The notes under the pieces are model-generated. The model was not told the DNA's origin, searched no databases, and worked only from the letters and a program-made list of their open reading frames with translations. A DNA stretch of 38,139 bases from Sphingosinicella sp. (GTDB taxonomy: Bacteria; Pseudomonadota; Alphaproteobacteria; Sphingomonadales; Sphingomonadaceae). The position numbers were made by a program, and so were the translations under genes. Location: assembly GCF_013911755.1 (NCBI RefSeq), contig NZ_JACESP010000031.1, positions 1 through 38,139 of the forward strand. The letters run 5' to 3'. Below are positions 24,291-33,345 of the stretch, in pieces. Every line of letters begins with the position of its first letter. Positions within the stretch are counted from its first letter, which is position 1.

Positions 24291-24860
24291 ATGTTTCAAA
24301 CAGCCAAGCCTCTTGAACCTTCTAGTGGCTGTGATGTCGCGGTCGTGCTCGAGAGGTTGGCAAGCGCATCGAGCCGGCCCCGTTATGCGTTCATGGTCCT
24401 CAACCTGATCGCACAGGTCGCGAGGCCAGACGGAAGGGCCGGCCCCTGGATCAAGCGCGGGACGGAGCTTATCTCCTTGCGCGACTGGCTGTGTGACGCC
24501 CTTAGGCCCATGGCCCAACGTGGTCCGCGCGCCGCAGCGCTCTTTGAGCGGGTTCGGATCGACCTCGACGAGCGCGGCCTCCTACCGGATGGCGATGCGG
24601 CAAGGCGGCAAGCAATCGAGGCGGAGGCGCGCGCTCGGGTGCGAACGGCGGGAAAGAGCAACCTCAGCCGCGCGGTATCGGAATTGGTGAGTGCGGGCCT
24701 CTTGGACCGGCATTACCAGGGTTACCGGATTGATCACCACAACCGCGGCGGCCAGCGTCACGCGGTCTATACGTTGATTGGCGATGCTCTGCGCCTGCTG
24801 TCAGCGATCCAGCCAAAGCCGCTTCCGTCCGCACAAGGTGAGCTTGTGTTGGTGGAATGA
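24291..24860 (+). CDS. Winged-helix-like protein, unknown function
   Basis: A 189-aa protein that I do not recognise. The region ARVRTAGKSNLSRAVSELVS, continuing AGLLDRHYQGYRIDH then GGQRHAVYTLIGDALRLL, looks like a winged helix-turn-helix with a beta wing. The N-terminus is helical (DVAVVLERLASASSRPRYAF). It is divergent from luxR2 and convergent with the GAPDH gene. It may regulate the transfer region. No replication-initiator signature is visible. The 104-bp gap to the GAPDH stop shows no clear terminator. Confidence 0.6.
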   Translation: MFQTAKPLEPSSGCDVAVVLERLASASSRPRYAFMVLNLIAQVARPDGRAGPWIKRGTELISLRDWLCDALRPMAQRGPRAAALFERVRIDLDERGLLPDGDAARRQAIEAEARARVRTAGKSNLSRAVSELVSAGLLDRHYQGYRIDHHNRGGQRHAVYTLIGDALRLLSAIQPKPLPSAQGELVLVE

Positions 24861-24964
24861 GTGGGATGGAGCTATGGCCACGACCCCGTGCAGCAGAAGC
24901 AGCCCTTCATTGGTCGAGATCCGCTTACTCCGAGTTTTGCGAGCTAGAAAATGGCTTGTCTTTG

Positions 24965-26014
24965 TCAGCAGAACGCAGCGCGGATGCCAAGCGTCTCATT
25001 CGTTTGCGCTATCGAGTCTTCGGCAGTCCTCGCTAGGCCCGTCAGTGCTCTGATGGCATCGATCGTGTCGGGAATGACGATGGCCTGGTTGTCGACCATA
25101 TAGGCATAGAACAGCTCGTCGCCCTCTACCTTGAGCATGTCCTCCCACAACGCGACCTCATAAAGATTGTCGTGTGGTCGGCCGAGGTCGGCCATCAGTT
25201 CCTTGACCGTATTGATCGCGGCGAGGCCATCGCCGGCTCGGATCAGGGCAATGCGGGACGAAGCCCGAAACGCGTCGAGCACCTCTTCCTTGCTCGCGTT
25301 CCGGGTCAACAGTACCGACCAATAGTGAAGATGCGCCAACGTTTGGGGAACTTTGACCGCCATCGTCACGACATCGAGCTGGGGATCCACGCTTTGAGCA
25401 TCCGGCCCCTGGTGACTGGGGATGTCAGGTTCGGGGACGAGAGTGTTCATGATGCCGCCCAAGTGACTTTCCCACGGGTCGGTGGCCCGTCGTAGGAGAG
25501 TGCCGCGAGCACGCTTCAGGAGCCCTGCCCGTTTGAGCGCTGTCAGAGTGCGCACGATCGAGGTCGTGTTGCAGGATACCACCCGCGTCGCCGCTCGTCC
25601 TGCCGCGCTGTCGAACGAAACCTCAGCGACGAAGGAGTGTCCCGTGACATCGTGCTTCTCACCACCATGAACGATAAACTTGCGGCCGTTTGCCCGATAG
25701 ATCTCTGCATTCTGCGCGGCGATGCGTTTGGGCGTACAGTCCACCACCACATCGACCTGTCCGAGGAGCGCGTCGAGCGTACCGGCGATGGTGAAGCCAG
25801 CGCCCCGCATCGTCTGGGCATGTTCGGACGAGGCTGCGTAAAGATCGATTCCCTGCTCTTCAAGCGGGCGCAGCCGCCAGTCCGTGGCAATGTCCACCAC
25901 TCCGGCAAGCCGCATGTCCTTCTGCGCCAAAACGGCGGTTGCCACCCGCTTGCCGATAACACCGTAGCCGTTGATCGCGACACGAACTGGATCGTGCTGG
26001 GTCATCTTTGTCAT
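24965..26014 (-). CDS. Type II (archaeal-type) glyceraldehyde-3-phosphate dehydrogenase
   Basis: Oxidises glyceraldehyde-3-phosphate; the archaeal (type II) family rather than the GapA family. The Rossmann motif is VRVAINGYGVIGKRVA (residues 10-25) and the active-site Cys is C148 in VVSCNTTS. Length 349 aa. ATG 26014 or 26005 fits the family's usual N-terminus. ATG 26047 overlaps the upstream stop as ATGA and would add 11 polar residues, so the true start is uncertain. Archaeal-type GAPDH in a proteobacterium suggests transfer. It is the last gene of the minus-strand metal/metabolic unit. Confidence 0.85.
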   Translation of the reverse strand: MTKMTQHDPVRVAINGYGVIGKRVATAVLAQKDMRLAGVVDIATDWRLRPLEEQGIDLYAASSEHAQTMRGAGFTIAGTLDALLGQVDVVVDCTPKRIAAQNAEIYRANGRKFIVHGGEKHDVTGHSFVAEVSFDSAAGRAATRVVSCNTTSIVRTLTALKRAGLLKRARGTLLRRATDPWESHLGGIMNTLVPEPDIPSHQGPDAQSVDPQLDVVTMAVKVPQTLAHLHYWSVLLTRNASKEEVLDAFRASSRIALIRAGDGLAAINTVKELMADLGRPHDNLYEVALWEDMLKVEGDELFYAYMVDNQAIVIPDTIDAIRALTGLARTAEDSIAQTNETLGIRAAFC

Positions 26015-26043
26015 GCTCCCACTATAGGTTCGGGTCGTCTCTC

Positions 26044-27570
26044 TCATGTTTCTACCCGAATGATGTCACCCGCAGCTACGGCATAATCGAGCGCGTAAGC
26101 GAGCTCTCCGGCGGTCTCGGCATGGACGTGCAGCAGCGGTTGGCCCCGCTCCACATCCTGACCGAGACGAGCCTCCATGAAGATGCCCGCGGCCTTGACG
26201 TCCGGAGCCCCGGCCAGCTTGGCAAGGCGCGCCAGCTTGCGATTGTCGATATGGACGACGCGCCCCGCGCGGTCGGCGACGATGGGGTGGGTCTGCGCGG
26301 CCAGCGGAGGCGCGCGCATGCCGCCCTGAGCCTCGCAGATCGCCTGGAACTTGGTCCAGGCGCGTCCATCCGCCAATGTCTTGAGCGCGAGAGCCGCGCC
26401 CTTGCCCGGTTCAGACTTGCCACCAATCTCAAGCGCCACGCCGGCAAGCGATGCGGCGCGGCGGCGCAGATCGTCCGGCGCCCCGGGCGCATTGCGCAGC
26501 ACCGCAAGCAGGTCGCGTGCTTCCAGTGCGGGTCCGATGCCGCGCCCGACGGGCTGGGTGCCATCGGTGAGCAGGCAGCGCGCCTCCAAGCCTGAGCGCT
26601 CGGCCACCATGCGCATGCGCTCGGCAAGGTGCCGTGCATTCTCTTCGCTACGCACCTTGGCGGTCGGCCCCACCGGAATGTCGATGACCACATGGGTCGA
26701 GCCTGCAGCGATCTTCTTCGACAGGACCGAGGCGATGAGCTGGCCCTCGGTGTCGATGTCGAGCTCGCGCTCGATCCGCACGAACTTGTCGTCGGCCGGG
26801 CTGAGGTGGATCGCGCCACCCCAGACGATGCAGCCGCCTTCCTGCTCGACGACGCGCTTCAGCGCGGCAATATCAAGATCGACCGGCGCGAGCGTCTCCA
26901 TCGTGTCGGCGGTCCCGGCAGGCGATGTAATCGCGCGCGATGAGGTTTTCGGCATGATGAGGCCGTTCGCAGCAACAATGGCCACGACGAGCGGTGTGGT
27001 GCGATTGCCCGGCAGGCCGCCGACACAATGCTTGTCGACCACGACCGGGGCATCCCATGACAGGCGGTCGCCGACCCCGATCATCGCTGCGGTGAGGTCG
27101 ATTGTTTCCTCCTCGTCGAGCGGCAGCACTGCGCTCGCGGTCAGGAAGGCGGCGAGGTGCACGTCGGTGTAGCGCGCGGTTGCGACATCGCCGACGATGG
27201 AGGCGAATGCAGCTGCATTGAGGCGATGCCCGTAGATGCGGCTGCGCACACTGGCGAGCGACTCGAGCGCCGGCGCATGCGTGACTGCTATCGGAGCGCC
27301 TTCGGTGACACCGAGCATTTCCCAGGCGGTTTCCGAAAGGGCGGCCTCATCCGGCCCGAGCAAGCTGTTCCCTTCGACCTGAAAGAGCGCAGCCCGCACC
27401 TCCCGGCCCGCGGCCGAAAGCAACACCTGGGGCCGCCCGGCCAGTCCCTCGGCGAGACAGACGTGGCAGTCCGTGCGCATGAGGACGACCGGCTGGTGCT
27501 GCGTGTGGAGACCGAGGCGCCGTGCACGCAACGTCGGCTGGACAATAGCGCCGGGATCGGGCCTCGTCAT
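26044..27570 (-). CDS. Thymidine phosphorylase-like / AMP (NMP) phosphorylase
   Basis: A 508-aa member of the thymidine phosphorylase superfamily. At this length, with an extra N-terminal domain of roughly 100 residues, it matches archaeal AMP phosphorylases (about 500 aa) better than bacterial DeoA (about 440 aa). The motif DKHCVGGLPGNRTTPLVVAI and the next block LIMPKTSSRAITSPAGTADT are the family's phosphate/nucleoside site. Archaeal members split nucleoside 5'-monophosphates with phosphate into base plus ribose-1,5-bisphosphate; that activity here is inferred from family. ATG at 27570 overlaps the beta-CASP RNase stop (ATGA), and the GAPDH frame begins at its own stop. Confidence 0.82.
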   Translation of the reverse strand: MTRPDPGAIVQPTLRARRLGLHTQHQPVVLMRTDCHVCLAEGLAGRPQVLLSAAGREVRAALFQVEGNSLLGPDEAALSETAWEMLGVTEGAPIAVTHAPALESLASVRSRIYGHRLNAAAFASIVGDVATARYTDVHLAAFLTASAVLPLDEEETIDLTAAMIGVGDRLSWDAPVVVDKHCVGGLPGNRTTPLVVAIVAANGLIMPKTSSRAITSPAGTADTMETLAPVDLDIAALKRVVEQEGGCIVWGGAIHLSPADDKFVRIERELDIDTEGQLIASVLSKKIAAGSTHVVIDIPVGPTAKVRSEENARHLAERMRMVAERSGLEARCLLTDGTQPVGRGIGPALEARDLLAVLRNAPGAPDDLRRRAASLAGVALEIGGKSEPGKGAALALKTLADGRAWTKFQAICEAQGGMRAPPLAAQTHPIVADRAGRVVHIDNRKLARLAKLAGAPDVKAAGIFMEARLGQDVERGQPLLHVHAETAGELAYALDYAVAAGDIIRVET

Positions 27571-28925
27571 AGTTCGAACATCTGCGCCTGGCGCGGAACG
27601 ACGGCATCCCATCCAAGCTCCTGGTCGATGCGTGAGCGCAGCGCCTCCGAGGCCTGCGCCTCGCCGTGCACGATGAAGACGCGCTTCGGCGGACGCTGAA
27701 ATCCCGAAAGCCAGCGCATCAGCTCATTGGCATCCGCATGAGCCGAAAGCATTGGCAGATCAGCGACTTCCGCCTCGATCGGAACCCACTGGCCATGGAT
27801 TTTTATCTCGCGCGCACCTTCGAGCATCGCGCGACCGCGCGTTCCCGCAGCCTGAAAGCCGGAGAAAAGGATAGTGTTCTTTTGATCGGGCGCGGACGCT
27901 TTGAGGTGATGAAGCACGCGGCCGCCGGTCGCCATGCCGCTCGCAGAAATGACGATCTTGGGATAGGGGCTGGCGGTGATTGCCTTCGATTGCTCGACCT
28001 CGCGCGTATAGGTCGCGATATCGCAGGCGTCGCGGCAAACCTGTGGCGTCAGTCGATGATCGCCGAGATGTTCGCATAGCAAGTCGGACGCACTGATGGC
28101 CATCGGGCTGTCCAGATAGATCGGCACGTTCTTCAGTCGGCCCGCTTCCCGCAACTTCCAGAGATAGTAGAGAAGTGCCTGCGCACGTCCGACAGCGAAG
28201 GCCGGGATGATGACCGTCCCGCCGCGGCGGACGGTGCGTTCGACGACTGCGCCCAGCGCTTCGGCGGCGTCGGTCGGGTCATGAATGCGGTTGCCATAGG
28301 TCGACTCGATCACGACGTAGTCGGCTTGGGCGACCGCCTCCGGGTCCAGCATGAAGGGATCGGAATAGCGACCGAGATCGCCGGAGAAGACGATACGCTG
28401 GCCGCCCCATTCGATATCGGCTGTCGCGGCGCCGAGGATGTGCCCGGCATGGCGAAAGGTGACCCTCGCGCCGCCCGGAAGTTCGGTGGATTTGGAGAAC
28501 TGAACCGGCGTAAAGGACTCGATCGCACGCTCGGCATCGCGCACGCCATAGAGCGGCAACGCCGGCTTGTGCCGCGTGGCCCCGATGCGGTTGAGGAAAT
28601 CGGCGTCCTTTTCGTTGAGATAGCCGCTGTCCTTGAGAATGAGCGCGGCCACGTCGCGCGTTGCCGCGGTCGCATAAATGCGACCGCGAAAGCCGTCGCG
28701 CACGAGGCGCGGCAGATAGCCGGAATGGTCGAGATGGGCATGGGTGAGAATGACTGCATTGATGCTGGCGGGCGGGACCGGTAGCGGCTCCCAATTGAGT
28801 TCGCGCAGATTTTTCATGCCCTGAAACAGGCCGCAGTCGATCAGGATGCGCTTGCCGTCGTGCTCCAGCAGATGCTTCGAACCGGTGACGGTTCCGGCGG
28901 CGCCAAGCGAGGTCATGGTGAGCAT
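27567..28925 (-). CDS. MBL-fold beta-CASP ribonuclease
   Basis: A 452-aa metallo-beta-lactamase-fold RNA nuclease. HAHLDH at residues 62-67 is the H-x-H-x-D-H zinc motif; later zinc ligands are in FRHAGHILGAA and FSGDLGRYSDP. The beta-CASP part contains PAFAVGRAQALLYYLWKLRE and SASGMATGGRVLHHLKA. The C-terminal metal motif is FIVHGEAQASEALRSRI. Homologues (CPSF-like, TTHA0252-like) cut and degrade RNA. ATG at 28925 has AAAGG upstream; a longer in-frame start exists at 29000. It overlaps the small upstream ORF by 13 bp and couples to the phosphorylase downstream. Confidence 0.9.
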   Translation of the reverse strand: MLTMTSLGAAGTVTGSKHLLEHDGKRILIDCGLFQGMKNLRELNWEPLPVPPASINAVILTHAHLDHSGYLPRLVRDGFRGRIYATAATRDVAALILKDSGYLNEKDADFLNRIGATRHKPALPLYGVRDAERAIESFTPVQFSKSTELPGGARVTFRHAGHILGAATADIEWGGQRIVFSGDLGRYSDPFMLDPEAVAQADYVVIESTYGNRIHDPTDAAEALGAVVERTVRRGGTVIIPAFAVGRAQALLYYLWKLREAGRLKNVPIYLDSPMAISASDLLCEHLGDHRLTPQVCRDACDIATYTREVEQSKAITASPYPKIVISASGMATGGRVLHHLKASAPDQKNTILFSGFQAAGTRGRAMLEGAREIKIHGQWVPIEAEVADLPMLSAHADANELMRWLSGFQRPPKRVFIVHGEAQASEALRSRIDQELGWDAVVPRQAQMFEL

Positions 28926-29143
28926 AATGCAGCCTTTGAGTTCGCCGGCGGGGGCGTGATGAGGTCGTAGGAATCGCCGCGACCATTGATGGCAGCGCAT
29001 TCGGCGGGAGAGAGAAACTCATTGCGGGACCGACCGAGCAGCCGCGCGGCGCTTTCGGCGAGAGGCGGCCAGGTTGAGCAAATGGCGGACAGCATGGCGC
29101 GGAAACCCTTGCGCCACGTTTCAAAGGTATCTGATTGGGTCAT
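28913..29143 (-). CDS. Small hypothetical protein
   Basis: A 76-aa ORF lying between the PRPP synthetase and RNase genes. It starts MTQSDTFETWRKGFRAMLSA and carries LGRSRNEFLSPAECAAINGR; no family is recognised. Its stop overlaps the RNase start by 13 bp, which is consistent with translational coupling, and the codon use matches its neighbours. The ribosome-binding site is weak (AACAGG). Confidence 0.5.
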   Translation of the reverse strand: MTQSDTFETWRKGFRAMLSAICSTWPPLAESAARLLGRSRNEFLSPAECAAINGRGDSYDLITPPPANSKAALCSP

Positions 29144-29183
29144 CGTCGCCTGTTCTTGTCATTGTCAGGATGAGCGTGACGGA

Positions 29184-30176
29184 TCAGCCTGCCGTCCAGG
29201 GCGGCGGGTCGCTGGCGGGGAAGGAGTCGAAACCCGCGCGGTCGACCTTGTCGAGGGGCTCGGGCGGTCGACGATGGCGAATGAGGTTTGCTGTGCCCAC
29301 ATGGGCTTGCGCGAGCGCGCGGGCGACAAGCGGCGCGAGGCCGATCGCGTTCGTCGGATGTGGCACCGCATCGGACGAGACGATGCGGCTCGAAAGAGTG
29401 GCAAGGCGCTCATAGGAATCCTCGGCGAAGATGGCATGAATGACGGCGCAGACCGGCTTGGTGAACCCTTGAAGCGCCAGCTTGCTTGCCGCTTCGATCA
29501 TCGTGCGGCCCGACGAGGCGATATCGTCGGCGAGCACCGGCTGACGCCCGCGCCACGCGCCGAGATCGGGAATCTCTACATCGACGCGGCGATCGCCGTG
29601 CCGGACCTTTCTGAGCACCGTGAACGGAGCGCCGACGCGCGCCGCGATCGCCGAGACCCACTGTTCGCTCTCCTCATCGGGGCCGATCAGAAGGGGCGCC
29701 TCGACATTTGCCGCGATCCAGTCGGCGAGCGCGGGTGCAGCTTGCAGCGTGATATCTGGGATCGTGTAGAGCGATGACAGCGCCGGATAGCGATGCAGAT
29801 GCGGATCGACCGTTACCAGCCGGTCGAACGTGGCCGAAACGAGACGCGCGAAGCTCCTCGAGGAGATCGCTTCGCCAGGCTGGAAGCGGCGGTCCTGCCG
29901 CATATAGGAGAGATAGGGCGCAACCAGCGTGACCTCGCTCGCGCCAAGGTCGCGGGCCGCGTCCGCGGTAAACACCAGACCGAGGAAGCCTTGGTCCGGG
30001 TTCGCGAGGCTACAGACCAGATCTACACACTTGCCGCGGACATCGGTTAGCAGGCGCACATAGCTCTCGCCGTCGGGGAAACGCCGCGTCTCAAGAACGC
30101 CCAGCTCGAAGCCGCCGACTTCGGCAATCGCCTGGGCGAAGGCTTCATTGCCCGTCAGGGGAAAAATCACACGCAT
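29184..30176 (-). CDS. Ribose-phosphate pyrophosphokinase (PRPP synthetase) paralogue
   Basis: A 330-aa protein of the Prs family. The ATP-site motif RQDRRFQPGEAISS is present, as is a KVRHGDRRVDV catalytic loop. The PRPP loop is LADDIASSGRTMIEA rather than the usual bacterial V-D-D-x-x-D-T-G-G-T, as in divergent paralogues. TVDPHLHRY matches the conserved D-x-H block. ATG at 30176 has GAGG about 9 bp upstream and starts 4 bp after the copper ATPase stop. A housekeeping prs would sit elsewhere; this copy probably serves the local pathway. Confidence 0.85.
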   Translation of the reverse strand: MRVIFPLTGNEAFAQAIAEVGGFELGVLETRRFPDGESYVRLLTDVRGKCVDLVCSLANPDQGFLGLVFTADAARDLGASEVTLVAPYLSYMRQDRRFQPGEAISSRSFARLVSATFDRLVTVDPHLHRYPALSSLYTIPDITLQAAPALADWIAANVEAPLLIGPDEESEQWVSAIAARVGAPFTVLRKVRHGDRRVDVEIPDLGAWRGRQPVLADDIASSGRTMIEAASKLALQGFTKPVCAVIHAIFAEDSYERLATLSSRIVSSDAVPHPTNAIGLAPLVARALAQAHVGTANLIRHRRPPEPLDKVDRAGFDSFPASDPPPWTAG

Positions 30177-30180
30177 CTGA

Positions 30181-32271
30181 TCACGCCTCTGCTCCCCGCC
30201 GCCCTCTGTAGAAGCGCAGCAACTGCGCATTGAGGGCGACGATGACTGTGCTCACCGACATCAGCGCGGCCGCCACCGCCGGCGTCATCAGAAAGCCGGT
30301 GCCGAACGTGATCCCCGCCGCCATCGGGATCGCGACCGTGTTGTAGCCGGTTGCCCACAGAAGGTTCTGCACCATCTTGCGATAGGTGGCTCGCGACAGG
30401 CCGATGATGGCCACGACGTCGCTCGGGTCGCTGCGCACCAGGACGATGTCTGCGGATTCCACCGCCACGTCGGTTCCCGCGCCGATCGCGATGCCGAGAT
30501 CAGCGACCACCAGCGCGGGGGCGTCGTTCACGCCGTCGCCCACCATCGCGACTGCAAGGCCGCGCGATTGCAGCTCCTCGATCTTCTCCGACTTCTCGTT
30601 GGGCAGAACCTCCGCGAAATATTCCGTGATGCCCAGTTCTTCCGAAACCGCCTGGGCGACGCCGCGCGCGTCACCGGTGAGCATGATCGAGTCAATGCCG
30701 AGCGATTTGAGCTCGGTGATCGCCTGCTTCGATTCCGGTCGCACGATGTCGGCGAGCGCGAACAGAGCGCGTGGCGCGCCGCCGCGCACCAGGACGACAA
30801 CGGTTTTACCCTGATTCTCGAGCTTCTTTAGACGTGGATGGGAGATTTCCTTGCTGGTGCGAGAGAGATGACCGGGGCTGACGATGCGGATATCTTCTCC
30901 ATCGACATTCGCCACGATCCCTTCGCCGGTGATGTTGCGCACCTCGCTCGCCTTCGGCCAGCTGAGGCCTCGATCCTTCGCTTCCGCGACGATGCCGTGC
31001 GCAATCGGATGTTCGGACTGGCTTTCAGCCGCCGCTGCGAACGCGAGCTCCAAATTTTCATCCCCTTCGCCGATCAGAACGATGTCGCTGACTCCGAACC
31101 GGCCCTCAGTCAGGGTGCCCGTCTTGTCGAACACGACTGCGTTGAGATTGCGGGCACGCTCGAACGCGGCGCGGTCGCGGATGAGGAGGCCATTGCCGGC
31201 GCTGAGCGATGTGCTGACCGCAACTACCAGCGGCACGGCGAGCCCGAGAGCGTGAGGGCAAGCAACCACCATCACCGTCACCATTCGCTCGATGGCGAAG
31301 CTGGTTGTCTGGCCGAGCAGCAGCCAGACAACTAGCGTGCCGATGCCGACCACGAGCGCGATATAGGTGAGCCAGGCGGCGGCGCGGTTGGCGAGGTCCT
31401 GGGTACGCGACCGGGTCGCCTGTGCCTTCCTCACCAGGTCAATGACCTGAGCGAGATAGGTCTTGTCGCCGGTGGCGGTCACCTCGATCGTAACGGCCCC
31501 GGCGCCGTTGATGGCACCGCCGATCGCCGCTTCGCCGACACCCTTGGAGACCGGTTTGGACTCGCCCGTCAACATCGCTTCATTGAACCCGGAGACGCCC
31601 TCGATAATCACGCCGTCGACCGGCACCTTGGCGCCGGGACGCACAAGCACGCGGTCGCCGGGCGCGAGCGCCGCTATGGGGACGTCGTGGGTGGAGCCGT
31701 TGGCGTCGATGCGGGTCGCCACATCCGGCAAGAGGCGTACCAATTCCTCTAGCGCTCTCGAAGCACCCATGACCGAGCGCATCTCGATCCAGTGGCCGAG
31801 CAGCATGATGCCGATCAGCGTAACCAGCTCCCAATAGAAAGCTTCGCCCGGGAAGCCGAAGGTGACGGCCGCGGAGAAGAAATAGGCGGCCGAGATCGCT
31901 AGCGCGATCAGGGTCATCATACCGGGCTGCTTCTTGCGCAGCTCGGAGACGAAGCCCGTCAGGAACGGCCAGCCGCCATAGACATAGACGATGGTGGAGA
32001 GCGCGAAGAGCAAAAGCCCATCGCCGGGAAAGACGATGGTCCCGGCAAGGCCGAGCCAATGCTGAATCATTGGCGACAAGAGCAGCACGGGCGGCGTCAG
32101 GACTAAAGTCACCCAAAAGCGACGCCGGTAATCGGCGATCATCGCGCCATGATCGTGGCCGCCGGCATGATCGGCATGGGTAGAACCGGATGCTTGGACA
32201 AGAGCGGCCCCAGTCCCAACCGCATCCGTTTCACGCTGATGATGATGGTGGTGTGCGCCAGGCTGATTCAT
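30181..32271 (-). CDS. Copper-transporting P1B-type ATPase (CPH type, CopB-like)
   Basis: A 696-aa metal-pumping P-type ATPase that exports copper (or silver) from the cytoplasm. The membrane metal motif is CPH at 338-340, as in CopB-like P1B-3 pumps, rather than CPC. TGES (235-238), DKTGT (382-386), HP in SEHPIAHG and the MVGDGVNDAPAL hinge are all present. There is no CxxC heavy-metal domain; instead the N-terminus is His-rich (AHHHHHQR and later THADHAGGHDHG). ATG at 32271 has AAGGA 7 bp upstream and overlaps a short upstream frame stop (ATGA). Confidence 0.93.
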   Translation of the reverse strand: MNQPGAHHHHHQRETDAVGTGAALVQASGSTHADHAGGHDHGAMIADYRRRFWVTLVLTPPVLLLSPMIQHWLGLAGTIVFPGDGLLLFALSTIVYVYGGWPFLTGFVSELRKKQPGMMTLIALAISAAYFFSAAVTFGFPGEAFYWELVTLIGIMLLGHWIEMRSVMGASRALEELVRLLPDVATRIDANGSTHDVPIAALAPGDRVLVRPGAKVPVDGVIIEGVSGFNEAMLTGESKPVSKGVGEAAIGGAINGAGAVTIEVTATGDKTYLAQVIDLVRKAQATRSRTQDLANRAAAWLTYIALVVGIGTLVVWLLLGQTTSFAIERMVTVMVVACPHALGLAVPLVVAVSTSLSAGNGLLIRDRAAFERARNLNAVVFDKTGTLTEGRFGVSDIVLIGEGDENLELAFAAAAESQSEHPIAHGIVAEAKDRGLSWPKASEVRNITGEGIVANVDGEDIRIVSPGHLSRTSKEISHPRLKKLENQGKTVVVLVRGGAPRALFALADIVRPESKQAITELKSLGIDSIMLTGDARGVAQAVSEELGITEYFAEVLPNEKSEKIEELQSRGLAVAMVGDGVNDAPALVVADLGIAIGAGTDVAVESADIVLVRSDPSDVVAIIGLSRATYRKMVQNLLWATGYNTVAIPMAAGITFGTGFLMTPAVAAALMSVSTVIVALNAQLLRFYRGRRGAEA

Positions 32272-32431
32272 CCTTTGGTCCTTCTTGTGAGCTGGATGGC
32301 CATCGGCGCGCCGGTGGTCAGAAGTATATTGCGCGCCCACCGCATGCCCCCGGTGTGGTGCAGTGCCTTCATCAGGAGTGCACGCGTCCCAGGCGCGGAA
32401 TGAACCCGGGAACGTGGACTGCCCGCGATGA
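32268..32431 (-). pseudogene. Possible gene remnant upstream of the copper ATPase
   Basis: This stretch separates the IS3 end from the ATPase. One frame ends with a stop overlapping the ATPase start as ATGA (32268-32271), typical of operon genes. The frame reads ALLMKALHHTGG then MRWARNILLTTGAPMAIQLT, with an ATG at 32372 but no clear ribosome-binding site. It may be the 3' end of a gene whose front was lost when the IS inserted. I cannot assign it to a family. Confidence 0.35.
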
Positions 32432-32448
32432 TTGGTCCGGTTGCATAG

Positions 32449-33345
32449 TTAGCTGATCTGGATTTCTGATGCCAGCTTGGGCGGGAGGCGGAGCGTAGCG
32501 GAGCCGAGCGGCCAGGCTGGCATCTTAATCGTTTCCGGAGCTGGAGGGCGGTAGCCAAGGCTGCTGTGCGGGCGCAGTCGGTTGTAATGATCGCGCCACC
32601 AGCCGGTGACACAGCGGACTTCCTCAAGGCTGTAGAAGATCTCGCCATTGAGCAGTTCGTCACGCAGACGGGCGTTGAAGCTCTCGATATAGCCATTCTC
32701 CCAGGGGCTTCCCGGCTCGATGTAGAGTGTGGTGACGCCGAGCCTGCCCAACCATTCGCGCACCGCATGGGCAACGAACTCGGGACCATTATCGGACCGG
32801 ATATGTTCAGGCGGCCCATGCTCGATGAACAGGTCGGCCAACACGTCGATCACGTCGTTGGACCGGAACCGTCGCAGCGGCACCATCGCCAGACATTCGC
32901 GGCTGAACTCGTCGATGATATTGAGCATCCGGAACTTGCGTCCGTTGCGCGTCTTATCCTCGACGAAGTCGTAAGACCACACATGCCCGCGATGCTGTGG
33001 CCGCAACCTTATGCACGACCCATCGCCCAGCCAGAGCCGACGTCGTTTCGGTTGCCTCTTCGGCACTTTAAGACCCTCCCGCCGCCAGATGCGTTCCACT
33101 ACCGACAAGCTGACCTGCCAGCCTGCATGGCCGAGCAAGGCATGGATACGGCGATAGCCGTACCGGCCATAATCCCTAGCCAGCGCGATGATGTCGGCCG
33201 TCAGATCCCGTTCGTCGGCATCGTCCTTGGGACGATGTCGCTGCGTTGAACGATGCTGAACCAGAACACGGCAGGTCCGCCGCTCCGATACCGGAAGAAC
33301 CCGGCGGACCTGCTCGATCGCTTCACGGCGACGGGAGGGACTCAA
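32449..33345 (-). CDS. IS3-family transposase OrfB (DDE integrase domain)
   Basis: A 298-aa catalytic part of the IS3-type transposase. The DDE triad is visible: D in HVWSYDFVEDKT, D in HIRSDNGPEFV, and E 36 residues on in ENGYIESFN. An N-terminal HTH_21-like block (ARDYGRYGYRRIHALL) precedes it. The C-terminus PHSSLGYRPPAPE is characteristic. The frame starts at TTG overlapping the OrfA stop, and is probably made as an OrfAB fusion by -1 frameshifting at the T-run 33344-33348. Confidence 0.92.
   Translation of the reverse strand: MSPSRRREAIEQVRRVLPVSERRTCRVLVQHRSTQRHRPKDDADERDLTADIIALARDYGRYGYRRIHALLGHAGWQVSLSVVERIWRREGLKVPKRQPKRRRLWLGDGSCIRLRPQHRGHVWSYDFVEDKTRNGRKFRMLNIIDEFSRECLAMVPLRRFRSNDVIDVLADLFIEHGPPEHIRSDNGPEFVAHAVREWLGRLGVTTLYIEPGSPWENGYIESFNARLRDELLNGEIFYSLEEVRCVTGWWRDHYNRLRPHSSLGYRPPAPETIKMPAWPLGSATLRLPPKLASEIQIS

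Noticed and set aside
24291-24860. Possible plasmid replication initiator
   Set aside because: There is a winged-helix-like segment, but no initiator signature, iterons or AT-rich origin beside it.
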